A stretch of 23,247 nt of DNA. It comes from a virus. Where the stretch lies: positions 1-23,247 of the IMG/VR virus record IMGVR_UViG_3300025930_000038. One strand, 5' to 3'. The first letter of the stretch is position 1; every line of letters starts with the position of its first letter. This document shows, one piece after another, positions 14,954 through 20,904 of this stretch. The position numbers and the translations under genes were made by a program. Under the pieces are notes generated by a model. It saw only the letters and a list, made by a program, of their open reading frames with translations. It was not told the origin of the DNA and searched no databases.

Positions 14954-16618
14954 ATGGCGATCTCGGGCGCGCAGGTTGCGTATACGTTCGCCCGCGCAGG
15001 CCTCGCCCGCTCGGGCGCGACCCGCTCCAACTTCATCGCGCCGTGGGCGACGGTGGATCTCATCGTGCGCGACAGCGCGGGCGCCATCGTCTCGCGCACC
15101 GACATTACCGACTACATTCGCGTCGGGTCGCTCCAAGTGAGCCAGGCGCTCAACGACGAGGCCGATACCTGCAGCTTTCAGATCGTGCCCACGGCGCCGG
15201 CGACCGCGGTCCCGACGGTCGGCCAGGAAATCGCCGTGGCCTGGTCGCCCGGGGACGTCGTGTTTCAGGGTTACGCACTCGTCGTGCAGTTCGACCGGCG
15301 CGAGATGAATCGGTCGCCGTGGGTCTCGGTGCAATGCCAGGACTCGATGTGGCGCTTCGATGCGCGGATCGTGACCTATCGGTTTCCGACGCAATCGGTG
15401 ACGGACTCGATTGCGTTTCTGGTCCGCTACTTCTGCAACCTCGATGCCCAGGCGCCCGGGCCGTTGGACTTTCGCGTGGCGACGGTGCAACCCGGGATGC
15501 CGTCGGTGCCCGGGTTTGATGTGGTCAACGAACGGCCATCGACCGTGATGCGGAAACTGACGGCGGGCGTGGGCGGCGGGTTCTATATCGCGGGGTTGGA
15601 CGTGCACGCCTGGGCGGGGTCGCTGAGCGAACCCGGGCAGGCCAACCCGCAGCCGCTGACCAATACCCTCTCGACGTTGAAGGCCTTCCGCCTCACGCGG
15701 GACGCGACGCAGGTGCGGCGCGGCGTGATCGTGGAAGGGCGGCGGACCTCCACGCTGATCCCGATTCCGGCGTTCGACACCTCGGTCTACAGTCCGATTG
15801 GCATCCCGCTGACGGATGCGTCGTTCATGGACGCCTCGCTCGGCGTGGACTATCAGCACCTCGTGCGGCTCGGCACGCAGTGGTTGGTCCTGCAATCGCC
15901 CGTCAGCATGCACGGTGGCGCGAACCCCCCGCAGACGCGAATTATTCAGGCCTTCACGCCGGGCGATGCGGGCCTCATCTGCGAACCGATGTCGCCACTC
16001 CCGCCCTCGCAAGGGTGGATTCGGATCGGCAACCAGTTTGCTGCCTACGCGTCGATTGAAAGTCCTGGCGGCGCCGTGCTGATCTTGAATCTCGCGCTCG
16101 CGATCCACGCCTACGGCCATCTCACCGTCCCGATGGCGATAGGTGAGACGGTCGAGTGGGTCGATTGCGCGATGGAGGACTATCCGCTCGGCCTCCAGTG
16201 GCAGCACGCGTCGGTGACCGATGGAATCATTCACGCCCAACCCACCGACACGCCCGCGGTGCTCTTCGCGCGCGCGCAGATTGGGCTCGATGGGTGGCCG
16301 CCCCTCGAAGGATTTGTGCAGGATGGCCGGTATAGCTATACCGGGGCGCAGGCGCGCGCGGATGCGGATCTCGCGGCGTTTCGGGACCCCGTTGAAACCG
16401 TCGAGTGGGAGACGGAGGACCTGCACGCACAACCGGGCCGCGCGCAAGTGATCAACCTGACGGGGTCCTCCGTGATAGATCCGCTCTCACTCACGGTGAC
16501 GATCACGCGGGTCGACGTCACGTTTCCGCTCCGCACGCTGCCGCCGCGCCGACGGTGCTCGGGCGGCGCGCTGAAGCCGACGACGTTTCTCGACCTTGTC
16601 GTGACGGACCAATCGTAA
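14954..16618 (+). CDS. Tail hub/tip-like protein, 554 aa
   Basis: Starts with ATG 2 bases after the tape measure stop. An N-terminal VDLIVRDSAGAIVSRTD and YIRVGSLQVSQALNDEADTC look like the first domain of baseplate hub proteins (gp27/gpD-like: short strands, then a domain that describes frames with ND.ADTC.F.i). Residues ~75-200 contain the usual VVFQGYALVVQFD and WVSVQCQDSMWRFDARIVTY segments. It would form the tail tip where the tube ends, hosting the channel for DNA exit. The position directly after the tape measure supports this; a specific subfamily was not identified. Confidence 0.72.
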   Translation: MAISGAQVAYTFARAGLARSGATRSNFIAPWATVDLIVRDSAGAIVSRTDITDYIRVGSLQVSQALNDEADTCSFQIVPTAPATAVPTVGQEIAVAWSPGDVVFQGYALVVQFDRREMNRSPWVSVQCQDSMWRFDARIVTYRFPTQSVTDSIAFLVRYFCNLDAQAPGPLDFRVATVQPGMPSVPGFDVVNERPSTVMRKLTAGVGGGFYIAGLDVHAWAGSLSEPGQANPQPLTNTLSTLKAFRLTRDATQVRRGVIVEGRRTSTLIPIPAFDTSVYSPIGIPLTDASFMDASLGVDYQHLVRLGTQWLVLQSPVSMHGGANPPQTRIIQAFTPGDAGLICEPMSPLPPSQGWIRIGNQFAAYASIESPGGAVLILNLALAIHAYGHLTVPMAIGETVEWVDCAMEDYPLGLQWQHASVTDGIIHAQPTDTPAVLFARAQIGLDGWPPLEGFVQDGRYSYTGAQARADADLAAFRDPVETVEWETEDLHAQPGRAQVINLTGSSVIDPLSLTVTITRVDVTFPLRTLPPRRRCSGGALKPTTFLDLVVTDQS

Positions 16619-16635
16619 AAGGGAGGACGCGCACC

Positions 16636-17148
16636 ATGGCGATTTCACGGACCCCGATGGTCGATGACGACGGATCGGGCACCACGGGGACGATCATCAA
16701 TAACGCGTGGAAGGTCGAACTTTACGATCAGATCGACGGCGAGATTGGGCAGTGGGCCGACGTGCCGTTCTTTGCGACGAACTTCATCGGGCACAACGGC
16801 GGGACGTGGACGGTGGGCGCCGCGTCGGTGATCATGAATCGGCAGTGCACGGTCGGCAACGTGACGTTCTGGCAGTTCTACATCTCGTGGTTTTCCGGAG
16901 CGAACGTGATCGGCGGCGCGCCCACGAGTGTGCGGATGGCGTTGACCGGGCCGAAGACGATCAACCCGTATGCGATGTTCACGAATCTCTACGCGCAGAA
17001 TGGCGGGCAGCGTATCGCGGTCGACGCGGTGGCCGCGCAGGACCCCACGTTCATCTGGCTGGATTTTTCCCGACCCGATGGGGCGCCCCTGGCCGCGGGG
17101 CCGTTTGGCGTCCGCGGGATCGTGACCCTGGAGACGATCCCTGGTTAG
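16636..17148 (+). CDS. Tail-end structural protein, 170 aa, unknown
   Basis: GGGAGGA at 16621-16627 is an excellent ribosome binding site 8-9 bases before ATG. The protein is rich in Thr, Gly, Trp and Phe, mainly beta (for example FIGHNGGTWTVGAASVIMN and WQFYISWFSGANVIGG), with few charged residues. This is typical of phage tail-tip or receptor-binding beta sandwiches. As the last rightward gene of the tail module it is a reasonable candidate for receptor binding, but this is inferred from position and composition. Its stop overlaps the end of the convergent gene by 4 bases. Confidence 0.68.
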   Translation: MAISRTPMVDDDGSGTTGTIINNAWKVELYDQIDGEIGQWADVPFFATNFIGHNGGTWTVGAASVIMNRQCTVGNVTFWQFYISWFSGANVIGGAPTSVRMALTGPKTINPYAMFTNLYAQNGGQRIAVDAVAAQDPTFIWLDFSRPDGAPLAAGPFGVRGIVTLETIPG

Positions 17149-17336
17149 GTCTTGTGGATCTCGGCACCATATTGCGCGCGCAGGCGGTCGCGGAGCTCGG
17201 GCGACATCGGCGCCGCCTCGATGATCGGCCACGGCGTGATCGAGGCCTGGTCCGGCGCAGCGGCGCGCGCGTCTTCAAGGGTCGCGTAGATGGCGAGAAT
17301 CGCACCGTCCGTATCCTGCACGACAAACACGGTCAT
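17145..17336 (-). CDS. Small unknown protein, reverse strand, 63 aa
   Basis: The ATG is preceded by GGGAGGGACCT, a strong ribosome binding site. The sequence starts MTVFVVQDTDGAILAIYATL followed by EDARAAAPDQASITPWPIIE, a short beta-beta-alpha pattern. It is convergent with the preceding tail gene (stops overlap by 4 bases), and its start overlaps the stop of the small membrane-peptide gene on the same strand (ATGA), so both are translationally coupled. I do not recognise a family. Confidence 0.68.
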   Translation of the reverse strand: MTVFVVQDTDGAILAIYATLEDARAAAPDQASITPWPIIEAAPMSPELRDRLRAQYGAEIHKT

Positions 17337-17425
17337 AGGTCCCTCCCGGGCGCAGCACCGATCACGATCAATCCGCAGGCGACCCCGACGAGGAGCACCG
17401 CGACTCCACTGAGGATCCACATCAT
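17333..17425 (-). CDS. Small membrane peptide, reverse strand, 30 aa
   Basis: MMWILSGVAVLLVGVACGL is one continuous hydrophobic helix followed by a short polar tail, so a single-span membrane peptide is predicted. The stop codon overlaps the ATG of the 63-residue gene (ATGA). Upstream there is no strong ribosome binding site, but a GC-rich inverted repeat sits directly before the start. Possible roles include holin-like, spanin-like or regulatory peptide; none is proven. Confidence 0.5.
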   Translation of the reverse strand: MMWILSGVAVLLVGVACGLIVIGAAPGRDL

Positions 17426-17445
17426 GCGGGGCACTATAACCCCGC
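17426..17445. repeat. Inverted repeat between divergent small genes
   Basis: GCGGGG (17426-17431) and CCCCGC (17440-17445) are a perfect 6-base inverted repeat with an 8-base spacer containing TATAA. It occupies half of the 39-base gap between the reverse-strand membrane peptide and the rightward membrane protein. It could be an operator, a transcript hairpin or a coincidental GC palindrome. Confidence 0.4.
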
Positions 17446-17464
17446 CCCGAAAGGAACGCACCCC

Positions 17465-17644
17465 ATGATCGGGTTTCTGTTTCTCGTGATCGTGATCGGC
17501 GCGCTGCTCTACATCGTCGATCACTACCTGCCGCTCGACCCGCTGTTCCGCAACGTGATCCGCGTGCTCGGGATTCTGATCCTGTTGTGGATGGCGCTTC
17601 GACTGCTCGGCCTGGTGCCGCCGATCCCGCGCGCGTTTCCGTGA
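17465..17644 (+). CDS. Small two-span membrane protein, 59 aa
   Basis: Two hydrophobic stretches, MIGFLFLVIVIGALLYIVD and NVIRVLGILILLWMALRLLG, separated by a short DHYLPLDPLFR loop, predict two membrane helices. This pattern matches a family of small phage membrane proteins found near integration or lysis regions. AAGGAA about 9 bases before the ATG gives a fair ribosome binding site. It is the best visible candidate for a holin-like function, because no other holin or endolysin is seen, but the sequence does not prove this. Confidence 0.7.
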   Translation: MIGFLFLVIVIGALLYIVDHYLPLDPLFRNVIRVLGILILLWMALRLLGLVPPIPRAFP

Positions 17645-17654
17645 CGGGGCGGCA

Positions 17655-17666
17655 GTCCGGGAATTA
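17655..17666. repeat. Left copy of 12-bp att-flanking direct repeat
   Basis: GTCCGGGAATTA occurs here and again exactly at 17853-17864, on either side of the tRNA-derived core and in the same orientation, 198 bases apart. Possible recombination-protein or regulator binding site. Confidence 0.6.
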
Positions 17667-17684
17667 GCCCCGACGAGGGGCGTT

Positions 17685-17707
17685 GGGGCAACCCTGTGGG
17701 GCAACCC
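17685..17707. repeat. Left arm-type repeats (two GGGGCAACCC)
   Basis: GGGGCAACCC at 17685-17694 and 17698-17707, spaced 13 bases start to start. The same motif with the same 13-base spacing recurs on the other side of the core. They fit arm-type binding sites of a tyrosine integrase N-terminal domain. Confidence 0.6.
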
Positions 17708-17741
17708 CACCGAAATCGCTTGTGTTTATCGTGTCGGTTTC

Positions 17742-17800
17742 GATAGAGGCCCGCCCTCCTAAGGCGGGGGTCGTGGGTCCAAATCCCACCGGGCGCGCCA
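17742..17800 (+). other. attP: attP core: 3' part of tRNA-Arg(CCT)
   Basis: The segment reads as a tRNA from the end of the D arm to CCA: anticodon stem CCGCC, loop CTCCTAA (anticodon CCT, arginine), stem GGCGG, T stem GTGGG/CCCAC with loop TCCAAAT, acceptor strand CGGGCGC, discriminator G and CCA (17798-17800). The 5' acceptor strand and D arm are absent upstream, so this is not a working tRNA gene but the piece a phage carries to rebuild the host gene on integration. It lies beside the integrase, with phage genes on both sides, consistent with attP rather than attL/attR. The T-loop has C where T is normal (position 55). Confidence 0.85.
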
Positions 17801-17836
17801 TATTTTGCAAAGGGTTACGGGGATTCGCGGTTTCGG

Positions 17837-17846
17837 GGGTTGCCCC
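17837..17846. repeat. Inverted arm-type repeat, right of core
   Basis: GGGTTGCCCC is the reverse complement of the GGGGCAACCC repeats found twice on each side. It is the only copy in the opposite orientation and lies 37 bases beyond the CCA end of the core. Confidence 0.55.
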
Positions 17847-17852
17847 AGGCCC

Positions 17853-17864
17853 GTCCGGGAATTA
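17853..17864. repeat. Right copy of 12-bp att-flanking direct repeat
   Basis: Identical to GTCCGGGAATTA at 17655-17666. Followed by an AT-rich stretch to about 17900, unusual in this GC-rich genome and possibly a DNA-bending region. Confidence 0.6.
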
Positions 17865-17902
17865 TCCAAAATTGCTAGGAAATACTATTGGTGAGAAATC
17901 AT

Positions 17903-17925
17903 GGGGCAACCCCATGGGGCAACCC
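17903..17925. repeat. Right arm-type repeats (two GGGGCAACCC)
   Basis: GGGGCAACCC at 17903-17912 and 17916-17925, again 13 bases apart and in the same orientation as the left pair. Confidence 0.6.
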
Positions 17926-17929
17926 CAAC

Positions 17930-17979
17930 GGTAGAACTTTCCGGTAGAAAGTCCGGCGCCGGTAGAAATCCCGGTCGAA
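17930..17979. repeat. GGTAGAA direct-repeat array
   Basis: GGTAGAA occurs at 17930, 17943 and 17961, and a variant GGTCGAA at 17973; start-to-start distances are 13, 18 and 12. The array lies between the right arm repeats and the reverse-strand gene end. It may bind a second factor such as an excisionase. Confidence 0.55.
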
Positions 17980-17998
17980 CAATCCGGGGACGCAGTTT

Positions 17999-18316
17999 TC
18001 AGCGGGGCGCGTTGAGGGCGAGGGCGAGGGCTTCGCAGTGCTGATCGAGCGCGTCGGCGCGCGACGTCGCGCGCGTCTGGTATTGGTCGTGAGGCCCGCC
18101 GAAGATCATCGTTTCCCAGAGCACCGGCGCGCCGCGCCCGAAGAAATTGTGGTCGAGGCCGAGGAACACGGTCGACACCTGGACGCCATCGGGCAGGTCA
18201 TCGCGCGCGACAATCCGCGCCTCGGTGTTCGCAAACCACTCCGCCCACGTCTGCCAGTCGTCGCAGATTTCCGGGTCCCCGTGGGCGTCGAGCACGTAGT
18301 AAAGCCGGTGCATCAT
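17999..18316 (-). CDS. Conserved phage hypothetical protein, 105 aa
   Basis: The protein begins MMHRLYYVLDAHGDPEICDD and contains VSTVFLGLDHNFFGRGAPVL followed by WETMIFGG. The STVFLGLDHNF..G.P.L.ETMIFGG pattern is one I associate with a widespread small phage protein of unknown function. Its start overlaps the integrase stop codon (ATGATG over TGA), so it is co-translated with the integrase on one leftward transcript. It could be a small accessory to lysogeny, but no function is known. Confidence 0.78.
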   Translation of the reverse strand: MMHRLYYVLDAHGDPEICDDWQTWAEWFANTEARIVARDDLPDGVQVSTVFLGLDHNFFGRGAPVLWETMIFGGPHDQYQTRATSRADALDQHCEALALALNAPR

Positions 18317-19518
18317 CGCGCGCCGGATTTTACAAGGCGCAGCGGCGCGACGGTCGGCGCCGCGGGCAGCGACGGCACCGCCGCATAGACGACGGCGGCG
18401 GACGCGATGGCGGCGCGCACGCGCTCGGAGACGGCGCCCTTCGTGTAGCGGGCCGTGGTGTCGAGACCGGCGTGCTGCAGGAGTTCCTTGACGACGAGCG
18501 GGTCGCCCGTCAGTCGATACATCTCCGATCCGAACGAGTGGCGCAGGTCATAGGGTTTGCACCCGGGCGGCAGCGTCAACAAATCCTGCAACCACGAGTC
18601 GTCGCCCGTCCGCGCGTGGTGATCGGCGGCGGCGCGTTGCGCGCGCTCGATGCCGCGGAGCCACGTTTGCCGCATCGACGAGCGCGACCAGGTCTTCCCG
18701 AACAACCCCGCCGCCGCAAACGCGCGCAGCGCGTCGACCGCGGGTGGGATCACGTTGACCCAGGACCCCACGACGCCTTTGCCCTTCCGCCGCGCGGTGA
18801 GATACATGCGGCCGTGCGCGAGGTGCTTCAAGTGCTGGGGCGTCACCCGGCGCAGCGTGGCGCCACCCATCCCGGTCCAGGCCATGACCGCGAGGCGCAC
18901 TTTCGTGAGATTCACCTTCGGGCGTTTCTGCCCCTTGTCGGCGCGCCCGAGATCGGGCAGCGAGTCGACGATCAGTTTGACCGCGCGCGTGGGGATGTCG
19001 CGCGGTTCGACCTCGTCCTCCTTGCGACCCTTGATCCCATCGGTGGGGTTCGCGCCGGGATAGAGGCGCCGGTAGAGCAGGCGCAGGCGCACGAGGCGTT
19101 TGTTGCACGTATTGGTCGCGGCGCGGTCCTCCGTCCATCGCGCGATCTGCCCGATGATGTCGAGGTCCGTAATCTCGCGCGCGGACATCGCGCCGAGCGG
19201 GGAGCGGACCCACGCGCCGAGGATCGTCTTGCTGTCGTTGCGATAGCGACCCTCGGGCAGCGTGGCGAGGTAGGTCGGCACGTCGGCGGCGAGGGTGCCG
19301 CGCGCGGTCCCCGCGGCGGGGCGCGTTTTGAGGAACTTCGCCTTCGTGCTCAGGCGCCACGCAATCATCGTGTTCGTGGCGGTGCTGAGTGGGAACTCCT
19401 CGCGCACGCGCTCTTGGTTGCCGTCGCGGGAACTGCCGACGCGCACCTCCGCGATCTTGAGATTGCCGTCGCGCCAGATGCCCGGGGCGATGCGTTGTAT
19501 GCGACGTTGTCGAGCCAT
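18313..19518 (-). CDS. int: Tyrosine recombinase (phage integrase)
   Basis: 401 residues. Residues 1-65 form a short basic, beta-rich arm-binding-type domain. About 70-165 is a SAM-like core-binding domain, and 175-385 the catalytic domain. Visible catalytic residues: K245 or K247 in RRKGKG, R326 in KPYDLRHSF, H349 in LLQHAG and Y358 in TARYTKG. Two positions are unusual: the first catalytic Arg, normally in TG(L/M)R, is Gly (TGMGGATL, 215-222), and the His of HxLR is Tyr (Y323). It lies beside the tRNA-derived core and should catalyse integration into, and with an excisionase excision from, tRNA-Arg(CCT). Transcribed leftward from the AT-rich region. Confidence 0.92.
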   Translation of the reverse strand: MARQRRIQRIAPGIWRDGNLKIAEVRVGSSRDGNQERVREEFPLSTATNTMIAWRLSTKAKFLKTRPAAGTARGTLAADVPTYLATLPEGRYRNDSKTILGAWVRSPLGAMSAREITDLDIIGQIARWTEDRAATNTCNKRLVRLRLLYRRLYPGANPTDGIKGRKEDEVEPRDIPTRAVKLIVDSLPDLGRADKGQKRPKVNLTKVRLAVMAWTGMGGATLRRVTPQHLKHLAHGRMYLTARRKGKGVVGSWVNVIPPAVDALRAFAAAGLFGKTWSRSSMRQTWLRGIERAQRAAADHHARTGDDSWLQDLLTLPPGCKPYDLRHSFGSEMYRLTGDPLVVKELLQHAGLDTTARYTKGAVSERVRAAIASAAVVYAAVPSLPAAPTVAPLRLVKSGAR

Positions 19519-19584
19519 AGCCTGCGTCCTTGTCCTTTCGAGTCAGTGCGCCCGCGAATCGCCACGGGAATCGCGTGACAATTC

Positions 19585-19612
19585 TAGATAATTCTCGGGC
19601 AAAAATTGACAA
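19585..19612 (-). promoter_or_regulatory. Putative leftward promoter for integrase
   Basis: On the reverse strand TTGTCA (19607-19612) and TATCTA (19585-19590) are 16 bases apart and fit a sigma-70-like -35/-10 pair, with about 66 bases to the integrase ATG. The region 19573-19640 is distinctly AT-rich. Its -35 shares bases with the rightward -35. Confidence 0.5.
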
Positions 19613-19634
19613 CGGATCGCAATTTATATACAAA
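19606..19634 (+). promoter_or_regulatory. Putative rightward early promoter
   Basis: TTGACA (19606-19611), a perfect -35 consensus, is followed after 17 bases by TACAAA (19629-19634), or after 15 bases by TATACA (19627-19632). It would drive the excisionase-like and following genes. No other perfect TTGACA with a nearby AT-rich -10 was noticed in the intergenic regions. Confidence 0.55.
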
Positions 19635-19765
19635 CGCGGGCAGGCTGTCACCACCGAAACTCCCCCGTAGTTACGGCCTGATTTGATTATTTGAATGCTC
19701 ACAGCGCGCTCGGAACCGGGCGCGCGTTGTCGTCGTTGTCGGCAGATCGGAGTCGATTCGCGCCA

Positions 19766-20062
19766 ATGAAAACCCCACCCGCGATTACGAATCTCGACCA
19801 ACTTCCTGTGATCCTCACGCTCCGCGAAATCTGCGGGATCTATCGCATCTCTCCATCGACCGTGCGCAAGGGTTTGCAGCTCGGCACGTTCCGCCCGCGT
19901 CCGTTCGAGTGGTATCCGTATCGCTGGAAGCTCGCCCACGTCGTGGCCGACCTCGACCGCGAGCGCGACGAACGCACCGTGCGGAACCACGGCTTCCGCG
20001 CGCGCGCGTTGAAGGCGCCGTTGGTGAAAAAAACTAAGGCGCGGCGCACCGGCACGCGCTGA
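19766..20062 (+). CDS. Excisionase-like helix-turn-helix protein
   Basis: 98 residues from ATG 19766. Residues ~12-45 contain LTLREICGIYRISPSTVRKG, a MerR/excisionase-type helix-turn-helix (HTH_17-like: LT..E.A...g.s..TV.k). RWKLAHVVADLDRERDE continues the typical wing and final helix. The C-terminus is strongly basic. As first gene of the rightward early operon, divergent from int, it may be the recombination directionality factor or an early regulator. An earlier TTG start at 19691 is open but has poor codon use. Confidence 0.7.
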   Translation: MKTPPAITNLDQLPVILTLREICGIYRISPSTVRKGLQLGTFRPRPFEWYPYRWKLAHVVADLDRERDERTVRNHGFRARALKAPLVKKTKARRTGTR

Positions 20063-20081
20063 TCGGGCGAGGCCCTGCATC

Positions 20082-20456
20082 GTGAAGTGGTTCCAACTCG
20101 ACAGCGACATGCCCGAGGACCCGAAGATCCGCGCCGTCGCGCGGGCGTTCGGCGCCGAGGGGATCGGTGGCCTGGTCAACGTCTGGTGTCACGTCGCCAA
20201 GCACGGACGATTGCCAGGCCAGGGGATCGACTCGCGCGGCGCCCCGCTGCCGCTCGAGGACCTGCGCGAGGCCTCGCTGCTCACCGTGGAGAAGTTCGAG
20301 CAGCTCCTCGAGCTCTGCACCCGGACCGGGCACTTCCGCCGCGATGCGTGGGAACGCCACCACGGGATCTGGATTCCCGCGATGGAACGGCGCGCCGACC
20401 GCTACTCAAAAAAACTCGCACAGGGACAGCAACCGGGCTTCGATTGGCCGGAGTAG
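20082..20456 (+). CDS. Replication-like or unknown phage protein, 124 aa
   Basis: GTG start. MKWFQLDSDMPEDPKIRAVA and RAFGAEGIGGLVNVWCHVAK give the pattern of the Lin1244/Lin1753-like N-terminal winged-helix proteins (F..DSd...DPKI..l...yG..G...y..l), found at the front of phage replication initiators. The C-terminus IPAMERRADRYSKKLAQG is basic. At 124 residues it would be only the N-terminal domain. It is the only protein in the window with a hint of a replication role; no helicase, primase or polymerase is seen. Confidence 0.6.
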   Translation: MKWFQLDSDMPEDPKIRAVARAFGAEGIGGLVNVWCHVAKHGRLPGQGIDSRGAPLPLEDLREASLLTVEKFEQLLELCTRTGHFRRDAWERHHGIWIPAMERRADRYSKKLAQGQQPGFDWPE

Positions 20457-20465
20457 GAGGCAGGT

Positions 20466-20726
20466 ATGAACCGCACGTGGACGACCGAGTCCCGACGACA
20501 CGCCGAGCGCAGCGTCGAACTGCACAGCCGTCTCCGCTCGTTTCTGATTCAGGAGTTCGCGCAGGAATCGCCGACTGATATTTCCGGGGCGCTCATGTAT
20601 GAACTCGTCAGTCTCGTCGCCGCCGTGACGACGAGCGAGTTCGACGCCGACCGGTTGATCACGGCGCTTCTCGACCGCGCCGGTCGGCAGATCGAAACGT
20701 TCGGGGTGGGGCGCCCGCACCCCTGA
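20466..20726 (+). CDS. Unknown early protein, 86 aa
   Basis: GGAGG at 20456-20460 gives a good ribosome binding site for the ATG. The protein is charged and helical (HAERSVELHSRLRSFLIQEF and GALMYELVSLVAAVTTSEFD) with no recognisable domain. It follows the replication-like gene closely (9-base gap) and ends the first early operon; 178 bases without a gene follow. Confidence 0.65.
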   Translation: MNRTWTTESRRHAERSVELHSRLRSFLIQEFAQESPTDISGALMYELVSLVAAVTTSEFDADRLITALLDRAGRQIETFGVGRPHP

Positions 20727-20738
20727 GGACTGCACACA

Positions 20739-20769
20739 TTGTGCGCACAAGGTGCGCAGCGAGTGCGCC
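20739..20769. promoter_or_regulatory. GTGCGCA array with palindrome, possible operator
   Basis: TTGTGCGCACAA (20739-20750) is a perfect 12-base palindrome. GTGCGCA starts at 20741 and 20752, and GTGCGCC at 20763, exactly 11 bases apart, one helical turn. The site lies in the gap before the lipoprotein gene. Phasing of repeats on one face of DNA is typical for a cooperatively binding repressor or replication initiator. Confidence 0.55.
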
Positions 20770-20810
20770 TACATACCAAGACAAACAAACCAACACAAAA
20801 GACCGGAACC

Positions 20811-20826
20811 TGTGGAAATGTGGAAA
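20811..20826. repeat. Tandem TGTGGAAA repeat, DnaA-box-like
   Basis: TGTGGAAA occurs twice without spacer (20811-20818, 20819-20826). With the following base each is one mismatch from TGTGGAWAA, the complement of the DnaA-box consensus TTWTCCACA. It could mark a replication origin, but only one tandem pair is present. Confidence 0.4.
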
Positions 20827-20904
20827 TCCTGCGCTGATCGAACACCGACAACGGGTTACCCTGTGCAGAACCCCGACAACGACCGTCATCCGAAAGGCGC
20901 TTAT

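Larger units (their letters stand above)
19519..19765. other. Divergent intergenic region, integrase to early genes
   Basis: 247 bases without a credible gene. Beyond the two overlapping promoter candidates it holds a repeated AATTCT (from about 19580 and 19590, 10 bases apart), plausible operator half-sites. The remaining 19640-19765 shows nothing clear except GGAG at 19749-19752 before the next ATG. Confidence 0.6.

Noticed and set aside
14837-16447. 536-residue reverse-strand open frame opposite the tail hub gene
   Set aside because: His/Arg-rich antisense frame without motifs.
17667-17681. GCCCC/GGGGC hairpin as terminator after the small membrane gene
   Set aside because: Only 5 base pairs and no T-run; inside the repeat-rich attP region, so not called separately.
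17725-17800. A complete functional tRNA-Arg gene
   Set aside because: The 5' acceptor strand and D arm are missing; only the 3' part is present, as in an attachment site.
17685-17979. CRISPR array
   Set aside because: Repeats are about 7-12 bases with spacings of 12-18 bases, far too short for CRISPR repeats and spacers, and no cas gene is near.
18548-20179. Long frame-shifted reverse open frame across the integrase and promoter region
   Set aside because: Runs through the integrase in another frame and across the AT-rich promoter; composition unlike a protein.
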